Origin: an uncultured Flavobacteriaceae bacterium
Lineage (GTDB): Bacteria > Bacteroidota > Bacteroidia > Flavobacteriales > Flavobacteriaceae
Reading direction: 5' to 3'
Length of the DNA: 41,795 nt
Assembly (NCBI GenBank): GCA_905480425.1
Contig: CAJQQG010000032.1
Coordinates: 1-41,795 of the forward strand
Both the position numbers and the translations under genes were made by a program. Of the stretch, positions 23,222 to 33,101 are shown one piece after another. Each line of letters starts with the position of its first letter. Position 1 is the stretch's first letter. Below the pieces are notes generated by a model. That model was not told where the DNA came from, made no database searches, and saw only the letters and a program-made list of their open reading frames with translations.

Positions 23222-24616
23222 ATGTTTATAAACCTACAACAGTATACTAAAGAATTTAAGTATAATCTCTCCCTAGCTTCTCCAGTAATTATTGGACTTT
23301 TGGGACATACTTTTGTTCAGCTTGTTGACAATATTATGGTGGGTCAGCTGGGAACAGCTGAGTTAGCTGCCGTTTCTTTAGGGAATAGTTTCTTTTTTGT
23401 AGCTATGTCATTAGGAATAGGATTTTCAACTGCGATAACACCTCTGGTGGCTGAAACGGATGGCGTTAATGATGTAAAGTCTGGACGAAATTTATTTATC
23501 CATGGCTTATTACTTTGTTCTTTTATTGGAGTTTTTTTAGCAATTGCCGTTCTTCTCAGTAAACCTTTATTATTCCAGATGAGACAACCAGAAGAAGTTG
23601 TGGTTTTAGCCTTTCCTTATTTGAAATGGGTTGGAATTTCGCTGGTTCCCTTAATTATTTTCCAGGCATTTAAGCAGTTTTCAGAAGGTCTTTCTCATAC
23701 TCGCCCTGCAATGTATGCTACGCTCATTGGAAATGCAATTAACGTAGTGCTTAATTACTTCTTAATATTTGGTTTTTGGATTTTTCCAAAAATGGGAGTT
23801 GAGGGAGCTGCTTTAGGCACTTTAATTTCAAGAATTGCAATGTTATTGTTTATGGCGCTATATGTTCGTTATAACAAACGTTTTATTTCTTTTGCTCAAA
23901 ATATTGTTTTTAAAAAACCCAATTGGAATTTATTCAAAAAAATTATTCGCCTAGGATTTCCTTCAGCATTGCAAATGTTTTTTGAGGTTGTGTTTTTTAC
24001 CGCTGCTATATGGCTTTCAGGTTTTTTAGGAAAAAACTCACAGGCGGCAAATCAGATTGCTCTTAATTTATCTTCTATGACGTTTATGTTTGCAATGGGA
24101 TTGGGGGTTACTGCAATGATAAGAGTGGGAAATCAAAAAGGTAAAAATGATTACGAAGCTCTTAAGAGAATAGCTTATTCAATTTTTTTACTAATGTTTA
24201 TTTTTGATGTGCTTTTCTGTCTCTTCTTTTTATTGACTAATAATTACCTTCCTTGGATTTATCTTGATGGGTCAAATCCACTTCAAATTTCAGATGTAAC
24301 GCAAGTTGTTAAATTGGCATCTACCTTGTTAATAGTATCTGCATTTTTTCAAATTTCAGATGGAATTCAAGCGGTTGTTTTGGGAGCATTACGTGGTTTA
24401 CAAGATGTAAATATTCCAGCATTTATAATATTCTTTGCATATGGTATCTTTGGTTTGCCCATATCCTTTTATTTAGGCCTTCATACTTCTTTGGGTGTAA
24501 CTGGAATATGGATAGGATTATTATCAGGGTTAACCGCATCTGCAATTTTACTACTTATTCGTTTCAATTATATGACACAAAAATTAATTTTAAATAATCC
24601 CAATGGAACTACCTAA
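23222..24616 (+). CDS. MATE-family multidrug/sodium antiporter
   Basis: 464 residues with about 12 hydrophobic helices arranged as two similar halves. Family marks: ASPVIIGLLGHTFVQLVDNIMVGQLGT at the start of half one and FPSALQMFFEVVFFTAAIWLSGFLG at the start of half two. NorM-type drug export in exchange for Na+ or H+ is the family role; the substrate cannot be read. Its last 14 bases overlap the start of the next gene, so translation is coupled. Confidence 0.93.
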   Translation: MFINLQQYTKEFKYNLSLASPVIIGLLGHTFVQLVDNIMVGQLGTAELAAVSLGNSFFFVAMSLGIGFSTAITPLVAETDGVNDVKSGRNLFIHGLLLCSFIGVFLAIAVLLSKPLLFQMRQPEEVVVLAFPYLKWVGISLVPLIIFQAFKQFSEGLSHTRPAMYATLIGNAINVVLNYFLIFGFWIFPKMGVEGAALGTLISRIAMLLFMALYVRYNKRFISFAQNIVFKKPNWNLFKKIIRLGFPSALQMFFEVVFFTAAIWLSGFLGKNSQAANQIALNLSSMTFMFAMGLGVTAMIRVGNQKGKNDYEALKRIAYSIFLLMFIFDVLFCLFFLLTNNYLPWIYLDGSNPLQISDVTQVVKLASTLLIVSAFFQISDGIQAVVLGALRGLQDVNIPAFIIFFAYGIFGLPISFYLGLHTSLGVTGIWIGLLSGLTASAILLLIRFNYMTQKLILNNPNGTT

Positions 24617-24827
24617 ATTTTTAATTGCTGATAATTCTAAACTTGAAGATGATCTCTTTATTGTTCATACTGAATATCCTCGTTTTATTCTAAATGTTTC
24701 TAATGATGAAGTGCATTGGATGGAAGAGTTTGATAAGGAAGATGAAGCTTCACTTAAATCAGAATCACAATCTTTGATAGAAGCAGCTTTTGAATTTTAC
24801 GATAATGAAATGGAATCTTTGGAATAA
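24603..24827 (+). CDS. Small acidic protein of unknown function
   Basis: 74 residues, strongly acidic (DKEDEASLKSES), no signal peptide or membrane segment. It begins inside the last 14 bases of the MATE gene and ends 3 bp before the PAP2 gene, a packing that supports a real coding gene. The pattern FIVHTEYPRFILNVSNDEVHWMEEFD is one I recall as conserved in flavobacteria without a function. Probably cytoplasmic; nothing more can be said. Confidence 0.7.
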   Translation: MELPKFLIADNSKLEDDLFIVHTEYPRFILNVSNDEVHWMEEFDKEDEASLKSESQSLIEAAFEFYDNEMESLE

Positions 24828-24830
24828 ACT

Positions 24831-25397
24831 ATGGAAACATTAATTTCATTAGATAAAGCTTTTTTTTTGTGGCTAAATGGATTGGGTTCCCCTAAATTTG
24901 ACAATTTTTGGATGTTAATGACCCACCGAGAATCAAATGTGATTGTGTATCTATTTCTTTGGATTTTCATCTTTATAAAAACTTCCTGGAGAAATGGACT
25001 TTACCTTTTGATATTTACGGGACTATTAATTTTATGTACAGATCAACTCACAAATTTATTTAAATTTTCTTTTGCACGATTAAGACCTTGTTATGATGAA
25101 GAAATTAAATCATTAGTTCGACTAGTAAAGCCAACTTGTGGAGGTCGTTTTAGTTTTTTTTCAGGACATGCTTCAAATTCTTTTGCATTAGCTATTTTTT
25201 TTAGTGGGATACTCAAAGCATATTCCAGACTTTTCCCTTATTTACTCTTATTTATCGCTGCTTTAATTGCTTATAGTAGGATTTATATAGGTGTACACTT
25301 TCCATTAGATATTATTTGTGGAATGCTCATGGGAAGCTTAATTGGATATTTATTTCATAAACTGTGGATCTTTTTTACCCATCGTTTTTTAGATTAA
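24831..25397 (+). CDS. PAP2-family membrane phosphatase
   Basis: 188 residues, five to six hydrophobic helices. The three acid-phosphatase motifs are present: K-x6-RP in KFSFARLRP, the SGH of FSGHASNSF, and SR-x5-H-x3-D in SRIYIGVHFPLD. The family dephosphorylates lipid phosphates such as undecaprenyl pyrophosphate or phosphatidic acid; which one is open. Its last 23 bases overlap the 3' end of galM on the other strand, with no terminator between. Confidence 0.9.
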   Translation: METLISLDKAFFLWLNGLGSPKFDNFWMLMTHRESNVIVYLFLWIFIFIKTSWRNGLYLLIFTGLLILCTDQLTNLFKFSFARLRPCYDEEIKSLVRLVKPTCGGRFSFFSGHASNSFALAIFFSGILKAYSRLFPYLLLFIAALIAYSRIYIGVHFPLDIICGMLMGSLIGYLFHKLWIFFTHRFLD

Positions 25398-26280
25398 ATT
25401 CAAAACATGTTTTGTGGTTATAGAGTTCTCCAGGTTTTATTAAAGTTGAGGGAAAGGAATCGATGTTAGGGGTGTTTGAGAACTTTTGAGTTTCAAAACA
25501 AATAGCTTCAAAATGAGAAGGTGTAAATACAACGACCCCTGGTTGATTAGTGTAAATTTTCATTTCTATTCCACTATGTGGAGAATAAATACTCGCTGCT
25601 TTTTCAGCTGAGGTATTTAGCACAAAATAGTCATCTAGACTTTTTTCTCCAATGAGTTTAGGTACTTGATAATCAAAAGATGTGTTTTTCAACATTTTTT
25701 TATGTCCCGTTGGAACAAGTGTATTTTTGAGCAATAACATTTCCTTAGATTCAATACATAGTAATTGGGCATCAATTTTACCTGAAGGATTTATATTAAA
25801 ATAAGTGTGATTTGTTAAATTTATATGGGTAGATTCTGTCGTAGTAGCATTATATTCGATATGTAAATTCCTGCCTTTTATTGAATAGGTTATGATTGCT
25901 TTTACCTCTCCAGGAAATCCACTACTTTGAGATGGACAGGTATAGCTAAAATGAAGCATATGTTTTTCAATGTCTTTTGTTACTCCCCATATCTTTGAAT
26001 TCCAACCGCTTTTTCCGCTATGCAGTAAAACACCTTCCTTATGTTCTATTTCAAAAGGGATTCCGTCAATATGTATTGGATTTTCAAGACGCCCAGCAAA
26101 ACGACCAATGATAGCTCCTCGTGACCAATCATCTTCAAGATAAGCCTTTGGGGCCTCTAATCCATTAATAACATTTATTGGCAGTCTATCTTCATCTTTA
26201 ATCCATAGCTGATGAATAATAGCACCATAATCTAAAAAGACAACTTTTAGGTATTTATTTTCAAGAATATATTCCTTCAA
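25375..26280 (-). CDS. galM: Aldose 1-epimerase (galactose mutarotase family)
   Basis: 301 residues. Landmarks: AIIGRFAGRLEN near residue 55, NLTNHTYFNI (catalytic His), the DDYFVLN segment, and GVVFTPSHFE-ICFETQKFSNTPN where the catalytic Glu lies in the C-terminal part. Interconverts alpha and beta aldoses. No sugar-use genes are nearby to name the substrate, and the family includes hexose-6-phosphate epimerases, so the symbol is provisional. Starts 4 bp after msrA's stop: one transcript. Confidence 0.85.
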   Translation of the reverse strand: MKEYILENKYLKVVFLDYGAIIHQLWIKDEDRLPINVINGLEAPKAYLEDDWSRGAIIGRFAGRLENPIHIDGIPFEIEHKEGVLLHSGKSGWNSKIWGVTKDIEKHMLHFSYTCPSQSSGFPGEVKAIITYSIKGRNLHIEYNATTTESTHINLTNHTYFNINPSGKIDAQLLCIESKEMLLLKNTLVPTGHKKMLKNTSFDYQVPKLIGEKSLDDYFVLNTSAEKAASIYSPHSGIEMKIYTNQPGVVVFTPSHFEAICFETQKFSNTPNIDSFPSTLIKPGELYNHKTCFEFNLKNDG

Positions 26281-26284
26281 AATT

Positions 26285-26938
26285 TCAATGATTTTCCTTT
26301 AAGAGTTCAGGATAAGCATTTTGAAACTTCCTAAGTCGTGGGACAGATACATTTTTTACGTAAGGATTATTTGGATTATTTTTTTCGTAATTCTGATGAT
26401 ATTCTTCTGCATAGTAAAATTTCTCAAGAGGTTTTATTTCTGTTACAAGTTCTTTGTTGAATACCTTTTCTTTATTTAGCAGCTCCATGTATGATAAAAT
26501 GATTTCTCTCTCTTGGTCTGAAGTATAAAAGGCGATAGAACGATATTGAGTTCCGTAATCTGGACCTTGACGGTTTGCAGTTGTTGGGTCATGCGAACCA
26601 AAGAAAACCTGAACTAGAGTATTGAAATTCACGATGGTAGGATCATAAATCACTTCAACAGCTTCTGCGTGTCCAGTTTTACCAGTACCAATTTGGTTGT
26701 AATTTGGATTTTTTGTATATCCTCCAGAATATCCAGAATAGGCTTCAGTAACACCTTTAACACTCTCATAAACTGCTTCTACACACCAAAAACATCCAGA
26801 AGCAAAATACGCTTTTTTTAATCCCTGCTGCATTTCAGTTTGTGGTGTCCAAACTGGCTCTGTATGATTAGATGCAGGAGAGTTTGAAATACAAGTTTGA
26901 AGCGATATGACACTTAGTATAGCGACTATTATTTTCAT
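26285..26938 (-). CDS. msrA: Peptide methionine sulfoxide reductase A, exported
   Basis: Reduces methionine-S-sulfoxide. Active site GCFWCVE with catalytic Cys49; GYSGG and TGHAEAVEV-YDP are further MsrA signatures. 217 residues including an N-terminal signal of about 16 that ends in Cys16 (SLQTC), an imperfect lipobox, so it is probably an envelope lipoprotein repairing periplasmic proteins. Followed by galM 4 bp later. Confidence 0.96.
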   Translation of the reverse strand: MKIIVAILSVISLQTCISNSPASNHTEPVWTPQTEMQQGLKKAYFASGCFWCVEAVYESVKGVTEAYSGYSGGYTKNPNYNQIGTGKTGHAEAVEVIYDPTIVNFNTLVQVFFGSHDPTTANRQGPDYGTQYRSIAFYTSDQEREIILSYMELLNKEKVFNKELVTEIKPLEKFYYAEEYHQNYEKNNPNNPYVKNVSVPRLRKFQNAYPELLKENH

Positions 26939-27181
26939 TATTTTATTTATTAGTTTTTTGCTTGATATTACTAAATTATTTAAGATTGAGAGATTAAAAG
27001 TGTTCTTTGCTTAAAATCCCAATCACATTTGGATATTTTTTTAAAATATTTTTCACACAGTCCATACAAAACGTACATTAATATTTACATATTAAAGCCA
27101 CTAGAATATTGGGTTGTAAATCTTTATTATAGCTTTCACAATTAGTTTTCATTTAAAGCATAGTTTATTATATAAATTAGA
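26939..27181. other. Gene-free AT-rich region between leuB and msrA
   Basis: 243 bp with no ORF of note. It must hold the msrA promoter and the end of the leu transcript, but I find no perfect TAnnTTTG and no convincing GC-stemmed hairpin; only AT-rich self-complementary stretches near 27040. Confidence 0.4.
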
Positions 27182-28249
27182 CTACCCTATAATTTGTTGC
27201 ACTAAATAATCGCCCACTTCAGTAGTTGAGTTTCCTTTTTCGCCTTCTCCTTTTAAATCTTCAGTTACAATTCCCTCAGCAAGTGAAAGGTTTACCACAC
27301 GACGTATTTCACTTCCTTCCTCAGTTAATCCAAAACTCATTTCAAAAAGCATAGCTGCAGAAAGTACTGTTGCTAGAGGATTGGCTATTCCAAGGCCAGT
27401 AGCTTGGGGGAAAGATCCGTGAATAGGTTCGTACAAAGCATTTTCAGTTCCTACAGAAGCTGAGGGCATTAGACCCATAGAACCTGATATAACAGAAGCT
27501 TCATCGGTAAGGATATCCCCAAAAAGATTTTCTGTAATTAATACATCATAGCTATTAGGCCATTGAACTAAACGCATAGCTACAGCATCTACAAATTCAT
27601 ATGAAACTTCCACTTCAGGATAATCTTTTTCCATTGCTTGTACTGTTTCTCTCCATAGGCGAGAGCTTTCCAGGACATTAGCTTTGTCTACACAGCATAA
27701 TTTTTTAGAACGGGTCATCGCCAATTCAAATCCTTTAACTGCCAAACGCTGAATTTCTTTACGGGTATATGTACATGTATCAAAAGCGGTATTACCATCA
27801 TCTTTACGGCCATGCTCTCCAAAATAAATTCCTCCGGTTAATTCACGTAAGAAAACCAAATCTGTTCCTTCAATACGCTCTCTTTTTAGAGGTGATTTAT
27901 CTAAAAGAGAAGGAAAAGTGAATGTTGGTCTTACATTGGCAAATAGACCTAATTTTTGACGCATTTTCAATAAACCTTGTTCAGGACGAACTTTAGCAGA
28001 CGGGTCATTATCAAAACGAGGGTGTCCAATGGCACCAAATAAAATTGCATCTGCATCCAAGCAGACTTGATGTGTCTGGTTTGGATATGGATCACCTACT
28101 GCATCAATAGCTGCTGCACCTGTGAGAGCAGGTGTCCACTCAATACTATGATTAAATTTTTTCGCAATTGCGTCAGATACTTTTACGGCTTGATCAATCA
28201 CTTCAGGTCCAATACCGTCGCCGGCTAAAAGGGCAATTTTTAAATGCAT
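27182..28249 (-). CDS. leuB: 3-isopropylmalate dehydrogenase
   Basis: NAD-dependent oxidative decarboxylation of 3-isopropylmalate in leucine synthesis, and very likely of methylmalate in the citramalate route. 355 residues. LLAGDGIGPEV at the N-terminus, the arginine-rich substrate part (GLFANVRP, LVFLRELTGGIYFG), the Lys/Asp catalytic set around DAVAMRLVQWPNSYDV and the NAD site EPIHGSFPQATGLGIANP. Last gene of the leu operon, 7 bp after the cimA-like gene. Confidence 0.97.
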   Translation of the reverse strand: MHLKIALLAGDGIGPEVIDQAVKVSDAIAKKFNHSIEWTPALTGAAAIDAVGDPYPNQTHQVCLDADAILFGAIGHPRFDNDPSAKVRPEQGLLKMRQKLGLFANVRPTFTFPSLLDKSPLKRERIEGTDLVFLRELTGGIYFGEHGRKDDGNTAFDTCTYTRKEIQRLAVKGFELAMTRSKKLCCVDKANVLESSRLWRETVQAMEKDYPEVEVSYEFVDAVAMRLVQWPNSYDVLITENLFGDILTDEASVISGSMGLMPSASVGTENALYEPIHGSFPQATGLGIANPLATVLSAAMLFEMSFGLTEEGSEIRRVVNLSLAEGIVTEDLKGEGEKGNSTTEVGDYLVQQIIG

Positions 28250-28256
28250 ATAAGTT

Positions 28257-29777
28257 TTAGTTTTGAATAATATTCAACATTTTTTCTGTGGCTTTTATAG
28301 CAGCAACCGTTTGATCAGAGTCCAAACCTCGAGTTGTAAATTCTTTTAAATTACTTTTCCATGTAATGGTAGTTTCGCAAAGTGCATCAGAATTACTTCC
28401 TGGGGGAATACGAACAGCATAATCAGTTAAATAAGGTAAATTAATTTTTTGACGTTTATATATTTTTCGCAGCGCATTCCAGAATGCGTCATATTGTCCG
28501 TCACCAGGAGAGTTTTCTTCATATTTTTCACCATCAATCTCTACTGAAATACTTGTAGTTGGCCTTAGTCCTTTTGAGTGGGTGAGAACATATGAATCGA
28601 TTTTAACACGACTGTCTGTATTATTCCCTAAAACATCTGAAATGATAAAGGGTAAATCCTCTGCTGTCATGCGTTCTTTTTTATCGCCTAGTTCGATGAT
28701 ACGCTGGGTTACTTTTTTAAGCTCATCCTGATTTAGAGTCAAACCTAATTCTTGTAAATTCTTTTCGATATTTGCTTTTCCAGAAGTTTTTCCAAGCGCG
28801 TATTTTCGTTTACGTCCAAAACGCTCGGGGAGAAGATTATTAAAGTATAAATTCTTTTTTGAATCACCATCAGCATGGATTCCCGCCGTTTGTGTAAATA
28901 CATTTTCACCTACTATGGGTTTGTTGGCTGGAATACGAAAACCAGTAAGGGTAGCTACTAACTGACTCACCTTAAAAAGAGAATCTTCATTAATGTTGAT
29001 GTTTATTTCGGGCAAGAAATCGTTTATAACAGCTACCACACTAGCTAAAGGTGCATTTCCAGCTCGTTCTCCCATACCATTAACAGTTAGGTGCAAACCA
29101 TTAACACCTGCCTTAACAGCTTCCATTGTATTAGCTACACTTAAGTCATAGTCATTGTGCCCATGAAAATCAAAATGAAGCTTTGGATAACGATCAATAA
29201 TTGAAGTAAGATATTTTTTTGTGAGTTCGGGAGTCAAAACCCCTAATGTATCTGGAAGCAATATTCGCTCTATAGGTTGCCCCGAAATAAAATCCAAATA
29301 ATCAAAAATATAAGATTCCGAGTGGCGCATACCATTGCTCCAATCTTCTAGATATACATTGGTTTTAAATCCATTCTTCTTTGCTTGTTTTATGATTTGT
29401 TCGATGTTGTTGAAATGTTCTGCAGGTTTTTGCTTAAGTTGATATTTTAAATGGTTTAAAGAACCTTTTGTTAAAAGATTTTGAACAAGTGCACCCGCAT
29501 CTTGCATCCATTTTATTGAAGTTCCTCCATCCACAAAAGTGAGTACTTCTATTTTTTCAATAAATTTATTTTCCTTTGCCCAAGAAGTAATTTCTTTAAC
29601 TGCTTTGAATTCTCCATCCGATACTCTGGCTGAGGCAATTTCTATACGATCTACTTTTAATTTTTTTAGGAGTAGTTTTGCTAAAGTTAATTTTTCAGAC
29701 GCTGAAAAGGATACACCCGAAGTTTGTTCACCGTCGCGAAGTGTGGTGTCCATGATTTCAATCGTTCTTTTTTTCAT
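28257..29777 (-). CDS. cimA: Probable (R)-citramalate synthase (second LeuA-type enzyme)
   Basis: Condenses acetyl-CoA with a 2-oxo acid. 506 residues: DRE-TIM barrel (TTLRDGEQ at 11-18, HGHND metal site, NGMGERAGN) plus a C-terminal LeuA-type regulatory domain (about 390-506). It is strikingly like Leptospira CimA as I recall it: GVSFS-SEKL, KVDRIEIASARVS, NVYLEDWSNG, EDVFTQTAGVHADG-type segments. The pyruvate-pocket residues of that enzyme (Leu81, Leu104, Tyr144) align with L79, L102 and Y142. So pyruvate, not 2-oxoisovalerate, is the expected substrate. The usual annotation would be 2-isopropylmalate synthase; that remains the alternative. Confidence 0.75.
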   Translation of the reverse strand: MKKRTIEIMDTTLRDGEQTSGVSFSASEKLTLAKLLLKKLKVDRIEIASARVSDGEFKAVKEITSWAKENKFIEKIEVLTFVDGGTSIKWMQDAGALVQNLLTKGSLNHLKYQLKQKPAEHFNNIEQIIKQAKKNGFKTNVYLEDWSNGMRHSESYIFDYLDFISGQPIERILLPDTLGVLTPELTKKYLTSIIDRYPKLHFDFHGHNDYDLSVANTMEAVKAGVNGLHLTVNGMGERAGNAPLASVVAVINDFLPEINININEDSLFKVSQLVATLTGFRIPANKPIVGENVFTQTAGIHADGDSKKNLYFNNLLPERFGRKRKYALGKTSGKANIEKNLQELGLTLNQDELKKVTQRIIELGDKKERMTAEDLPFIISDVLGNNTDSRVKIDSYVLTHSKGLRPTTSISVEIDGEKYEENSPGDGQYDAFWNALRKIYKRQKINLPYLTDYAVRIPPGSNSDALCETTITWKSNLKEFTTRGLDSDQTVAAIKATEKMLNIIQN

Positions 29778-29793
29778 ATAAACCTTATCTTTT

Positions 29794-30390
29794 CTAAAGT
29801 GGAGTGTTTAATGCAAATCGCTCGATATCTGATTTGATATTACTCAGGTAATCAATATCGTCATAGCCATTTAGCATATTATCTTTTTTGTAGTCATTTA
29901 TGTCAAAAGACTCAGATTTTCCAGAAGAAGAGATAGTGACATTTTGTTTATGCAAATCAACAGTCAATTCCGTTGAAGGTTGGTTTTGAATGGCATCAAA
30001 AATTTCGTCTAAAAATTCAGAAGAAACCTGAACGGGAAGTACTCCTATATTCAAACAGTTATTTCTGAATATATCAGCAAAAAAACTAGAAATAATACAG
30101 CGAAAACCATAATCATAAACTGCCCATGCAGCATGTTCACGAGACGATCCTGATCCGAAATTATGCCCACCCACAAGGATTTTTCCTTGATAGGTAGTGT
30201 TGTTTAAAACAAAATCAGTTTTGGGAGAATCATCTTGATTATAACGCCAATCACGAAATAAATTATCTCCAAATCCAACACGCTCCGTAGCTTTTAAAAA
30301 ACGAGCAGGAATTATTTGGTCAGTATCTACATTTTCAATTGGTAGAGGTACCGCTGTACTTGTTAAAATACTAAAAGAATCGTATGCCAT
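29794..30390 (-). CDS. leuD: 3-isopropylmalate dehydratase small subunit
   Basis: 198 residues; pairs with LeuC to isomerise 2- to 3-isopropylmalate (and citramalate to methylmalate). Swivel domain with VDTDQIIPARFLK, GHNFGSGSSREHA (substrate-binding loop) and FADIFRNNCLNIGVLP. Follows leuC by 5 bp. Length is normal for bacterial LeuD. Confidence 0.97.
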   Translation of the reverse strand: MAYDSFSILTSTAVPLPIENVDTDQIIPARFLKATERVGFGDNLFRDWRYNQDDSPKTDFVLNNTTYQGKILVGGHNFGSGSSREHAAWAVYDYGFRCIISSFFADIFRNNCLNIGVLPVQVSSEFLDEIFDAIQNQPSTELTVDLHKQNVTISSSGKSESFDINDYKKDNMLNGYDDIDYLSNIKSDIERFALNTPL

Positions 30391-30395
30391 GTTTA

Positions 30396-31790
30396 TTATA
30401 TTAAAGTTCTTGGGTCTGTGATTTTTCCTGTAATCGCTGCTGCTGCTGCAACTAAAGGGCTAGCAAGCAAGGTTCTTGAACCTGGTCCTTGGCGTCCTTC
30501 AAAATTTCTATTGGAGGTACTTACTGCATATTTGCCAGCAGGAATTTTATCGTCATTCATGGCTAAACAGGCCGAACATCCAGGTTCTCGAAGTTCAAAT
30601 TCAGCTGCTTCAAAAATATCAAGCAAACCTTCTTCTTTGATGGAAGCTAGAACTTTATGTGATCCGGGCACTAACCAGGCAGTAATATTTTTAGCACGTT
30701 TATTTCCTTTGACGATACTTGCAAAAGCTCTAAAATCTTCGATTCTACCATTAGTGCAACTTCCTATGAAGACAAAGTCAATGGGCTTTCCAATCATACT
30801 TTCTCCCTCTGCAAAGCCCATATAATCTAAAGATTTTTTGTAGGTTGCAGCACCACCTTGAACACTATCTGCAGTTGGAATAGCTTTAGTTATACTCATT
30901 CCCATTCCTGGGTTAGTACCAAAAGTGATCATCGGATCAATTTCTGTACCATCGAACGTAAGCTCTTTGTCAAAAGTAGCTCCTTCATCTGTATACAAGG
31001 TTTCCCAATATGCCATTGCTTTGCCCCAATTAGTACCTTGAGGAGTAAATTCTCTTCCTTTTATGTAATCAAATGTTTTTTTATCAGGAGCTATCATTCC
31101 CCCACGGGCTCCCATTTCAATACTTAAATTACAGACGGTCATTCGGCCTTCCATACTAAGTTGCTCAAAAACTTCTCCAGCATATTCTACAAAATAGCCT
31201 GTTGCTCCTGAAGTAGTAAGTTTTGAAATAATAAAGAGTGCAACATCCTTAGGAGTCACTCCATGATTAAGTGAACCATCAATTGAAATTCGCATTTTCT
31301 TAGGCTTTGGCTGCATGATGCACTGTGTTGCCAAAGCCATTTCTACTTCTGAAGTTCCAATTCCAAAAGCGATTGCACCAAAGGCTCCATGAGTTGAAGT
31401 ATGCGAGTCTCCACACACTATAGTTGCTCCTGGTTGGGTAATTCCATACTCAGGACCAACAACGTGAACAATACCATTTTTTTTATGTCCTAACCCCCAA
31501 TATGAAATACCGTGTGCTTTAGCATTTTCTTCTAAAGCTTTTAATTGATTTCGTGACAAAGGATCTGCTACAGGTAGGTGTTGGTTTACGGTAGGTGTAT
31601 TATGATCTGCAGTTGCGAATGTTCGCTCTGGATGTAAAACAGGGATTTTTCTATTTTTTAATCCTAAAAAGGCTACTGGACTTGTTACCTCATGAATCAT
31701 ATGTCGGTCTATAAAAAGTACATCAGGTCCGTTTTTGATACTTTCAACAATATGGGAATCCCAAACTTTATCAAATAGGGTTTGTTTCAT
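30396..31790 (-). CDS. leuC: 3-isopropylmalate dehydratase large subunit
   Basis: 464-residue aconitase-family protein with a [4Fe-4S] cluster. Cluster cysteines are in the family motifs [10 protein letters not shown] and [10 protein letters not shown], with a third in [13 protein letters not shown]. Also [10 protein letters not shown] at the start and the DHNTPT motif. Makes the LeuCD enzyme with the next gene. Leads leuD by 5 bp and follows leuA by 11 bp. Confidence 0.97.
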   Translation of the reverse strand: MKQTLFDKVWDSHIVESIKNGPDVLFIDRHMIHEVTSPVAFLGLKNRKIPVLHPERTFATADHNTPTVNQHLPVADPLSRNQLKALEENAKAHGISYWGLGHKKNGIVHVVGPEYGITQPGATIVCGDSHTSTHGAFGAIAFGIGTSEVEMALATQCIMQPKPKKMRISIDGSLNHGVTPKDVALFIISKLTTSGATGYFVEYAGEVFEQLSMEGRMTVCNLSIEMGARGGMIAPDKKTFDYIKGREFTPQGTNWGKAMAYWETLYTDEGATFDKELTFDGTEIDPMITFGTNPGMGMSITKAIPTADSVQGGAATYKKSLDYMGFAEGESMIGKPIDFVFIGSCTNGRIEDFRAFASIVKGNKRAKNITAWLVPGSHKVLASIKEEGLLDIFEAAEFELREPGCSACLAMNDDKIPAGKYAVSTSNRNFEGRQGPGSRTLLASPLVAAAAAITGKITDPRTLI

Positions 31791-31801
31791 TTAAATTCAA
31801 A

Positions 31802-32950
31802 TTAAATATTACTTGCTTCAATGATTTTTGGTAAATCATCATTATTAATTTCTTTCTTTTTGTCAGCTTGAATTAAAAACTGAGTGTAAACTTTATCTAA
31901 TTGTAGTTTATCTAATTCATAGCCAATATTTTTTGCACGGTAGGCTAATGCTGCTCTCCCGCTTCGTGCAGTAAGAATAATAGATGATTCAGTAACACCT
32001 ACGTCTTTAGGGTCAATAATTTCGTATGTTTCACGTTTTTTAATCACTCCATCTTGGTGAATTCCAGAGGAGTGTGCAAAAGCATTAGCACCCACAATTG
32101 CTTTATTTGGTTGTACCGGCATAGCCATACTGTCTGACACAAGCTGACTTAAGCTATTTAACATTTGAGATTTAATACGTGTGTCTAGATTTAAGCTTGG
32201 ATGTTGTCTTAATATCATTACAACCTCTTCCAAAGAAGTATTTCCAGCACGCTCACCAATACCATTAATGGTGCACTCTATTTGCCTAGCTCCATGCTGG
32301 ACTCCTGCAATGGAATTTGCAGTTGCCAACCCTAGATCATTGTGACAATGACAAGAAAGGCGCACTTTATGGATACCTTTAACATTTTCCTTTAAATATT
32401 TCATTTTGGAACCATATTCTTCAGGCAAACAATAGCCTGTGGTGTCTGGAATATTTAGAACAGTTGCCCCCACTTTGATTACAGCTTCGCAGACTCTTGC
32501 TAAAAATTCGTTATCTGTTCTTCCCGCATCTTCAGCATAAAACTCCACGTCTTCAACATAGCTTTTGGCGTGACTTACAGCCGCAATAGCACGTTCTAGA
32601 ATCTGGTCGGGTGTGGCATTGAACTTATAACGCATGTGACTTTTAGAAGTGCCTATTCCTGTGTGAATACGAGAGCGTTTGGCAGGTTTTAAAGCTTGAG
32701 CAGCAACATCAATATCTTTTTTAACGGCTCGGGTCAAACCACAAACACGTGCATTTTGAACTAATTTGGAAATATCTTCTACCGCTTTGAAGTCACCAGG
32801 ACTAGAAATGGGAAAACCAGCTTCCAGAACATCAACACCGAGAAGATCTAATTGTTCTGCAATCACTAACTTTGTTTTTGAATCTAGTTTACAACCAGGA
32901 ACTTGCTCCCCATCACGCAAAGTTGTGTCAAAAATTTCTACGTATTCCAT
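31802..32950 (-). CDS. leuA: 2-isopropylmalate synthase, short form without regulatory domain
   Basis: Acetyl-CoA plus 2-oxoisovalerate to 2-isopropylmalate, the committed step of leucine synthesis. Catalytic barrel complete: [43 protein letters not shown] and HSSGIHQDG. It stops at 382 residues, without the C-terminal dimer domain (about 120 residues) through which leucine inhibits classic LeuA. I chose ATG 32950 ([10 protein letters not shown]); an in-frame ATG at 32992 adds 14 hydrophobic residues with no family resemblance. First gene of leuA-leuC-leuD-cimA-leuB. Confidence 0.93.
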   Translation of the reverse strand: MEYVEIFDTTLRDGEQVPGCKLDSKTKLVIAEQLDLLGVDVLEAGFPISSPGDFKAVEDISKLVQNARVCGLTRAVKKDIDVAAQALKPAKRSRIHTGIGTSKSHMRYKFNATPDQILERAIAAVSHAKSYVEDVEFYAEDAGRTDNEFLARVCEAVIKVGATVLNIPDTTGYCLPEEYGSKMKYLKENVKGIHKVRLSCHCHNDLGLATANSIAGVQHGARQIECTINGIGERAGNTSLEEVVMILRQHPSLNLDTRIKSQMLNSLSQLVSDSMAMPVQPNKAIVGANAFAHSSGIHQDGVIKKRETYEIIDPKDVGVTESSIILTARSGRAALAYRAKNIGYELDKLQLDKVYTQFLIQADKKKEINNDDLPKIIEASNI

Positions 32951-33019
32951 TTGGAAGTTAAATAATAATATAAATAAATCCCTAAAATACATTTTACGTA
33001 TTTAGTAAGATAAAATCAC

Positions 33020-33027
33020 TATTTTTG
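33020..33027 (+). promoter_or_regulatory. -7 element upstream of the conserved unknown at 33102
   Basis: TATTTTTG, a perfect TAnnTTTG. The predicted start near 33034 gives a leader of about 68 bases containing the small inverted repeat CCC-AAAATA-GGG (33046-33057). No -33 TTTG at normal spacing. Confidence 0.4.
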
Positions 33028-33101
33028 TATTACAACATCCTGCATCCCAAAATAGGGTATAAGAACCTAATTAGTAACTACTTAAGTCAAAATATATTAC
33101 A

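Noticed and set aside
30418-30825. 135-residue plus-strand ORF inside leuC
   Set aside because: Opposite-strand shadow of leuC; the sequence constraint is explained by LeuC motifs.
32951-32992. In-frame upstream extension of leuA with Leu/Ile-rich codons, possibly a leader peptide for attenuation
   Set aside because: It is in frame with leuA with no stop, no terminator hairpin follows, and AT-rich sequence gives Leu, Ile and Phe codons by chance. LeuA homology starts at 32950.
33046-33057. CCC-AAAATA-GGG as a fourth copy of the nitrogen palindrome
   Set aside because: Spacer is 6, not 10, the flanking TA bases do not match, and no nitrogen gene is adjacent.
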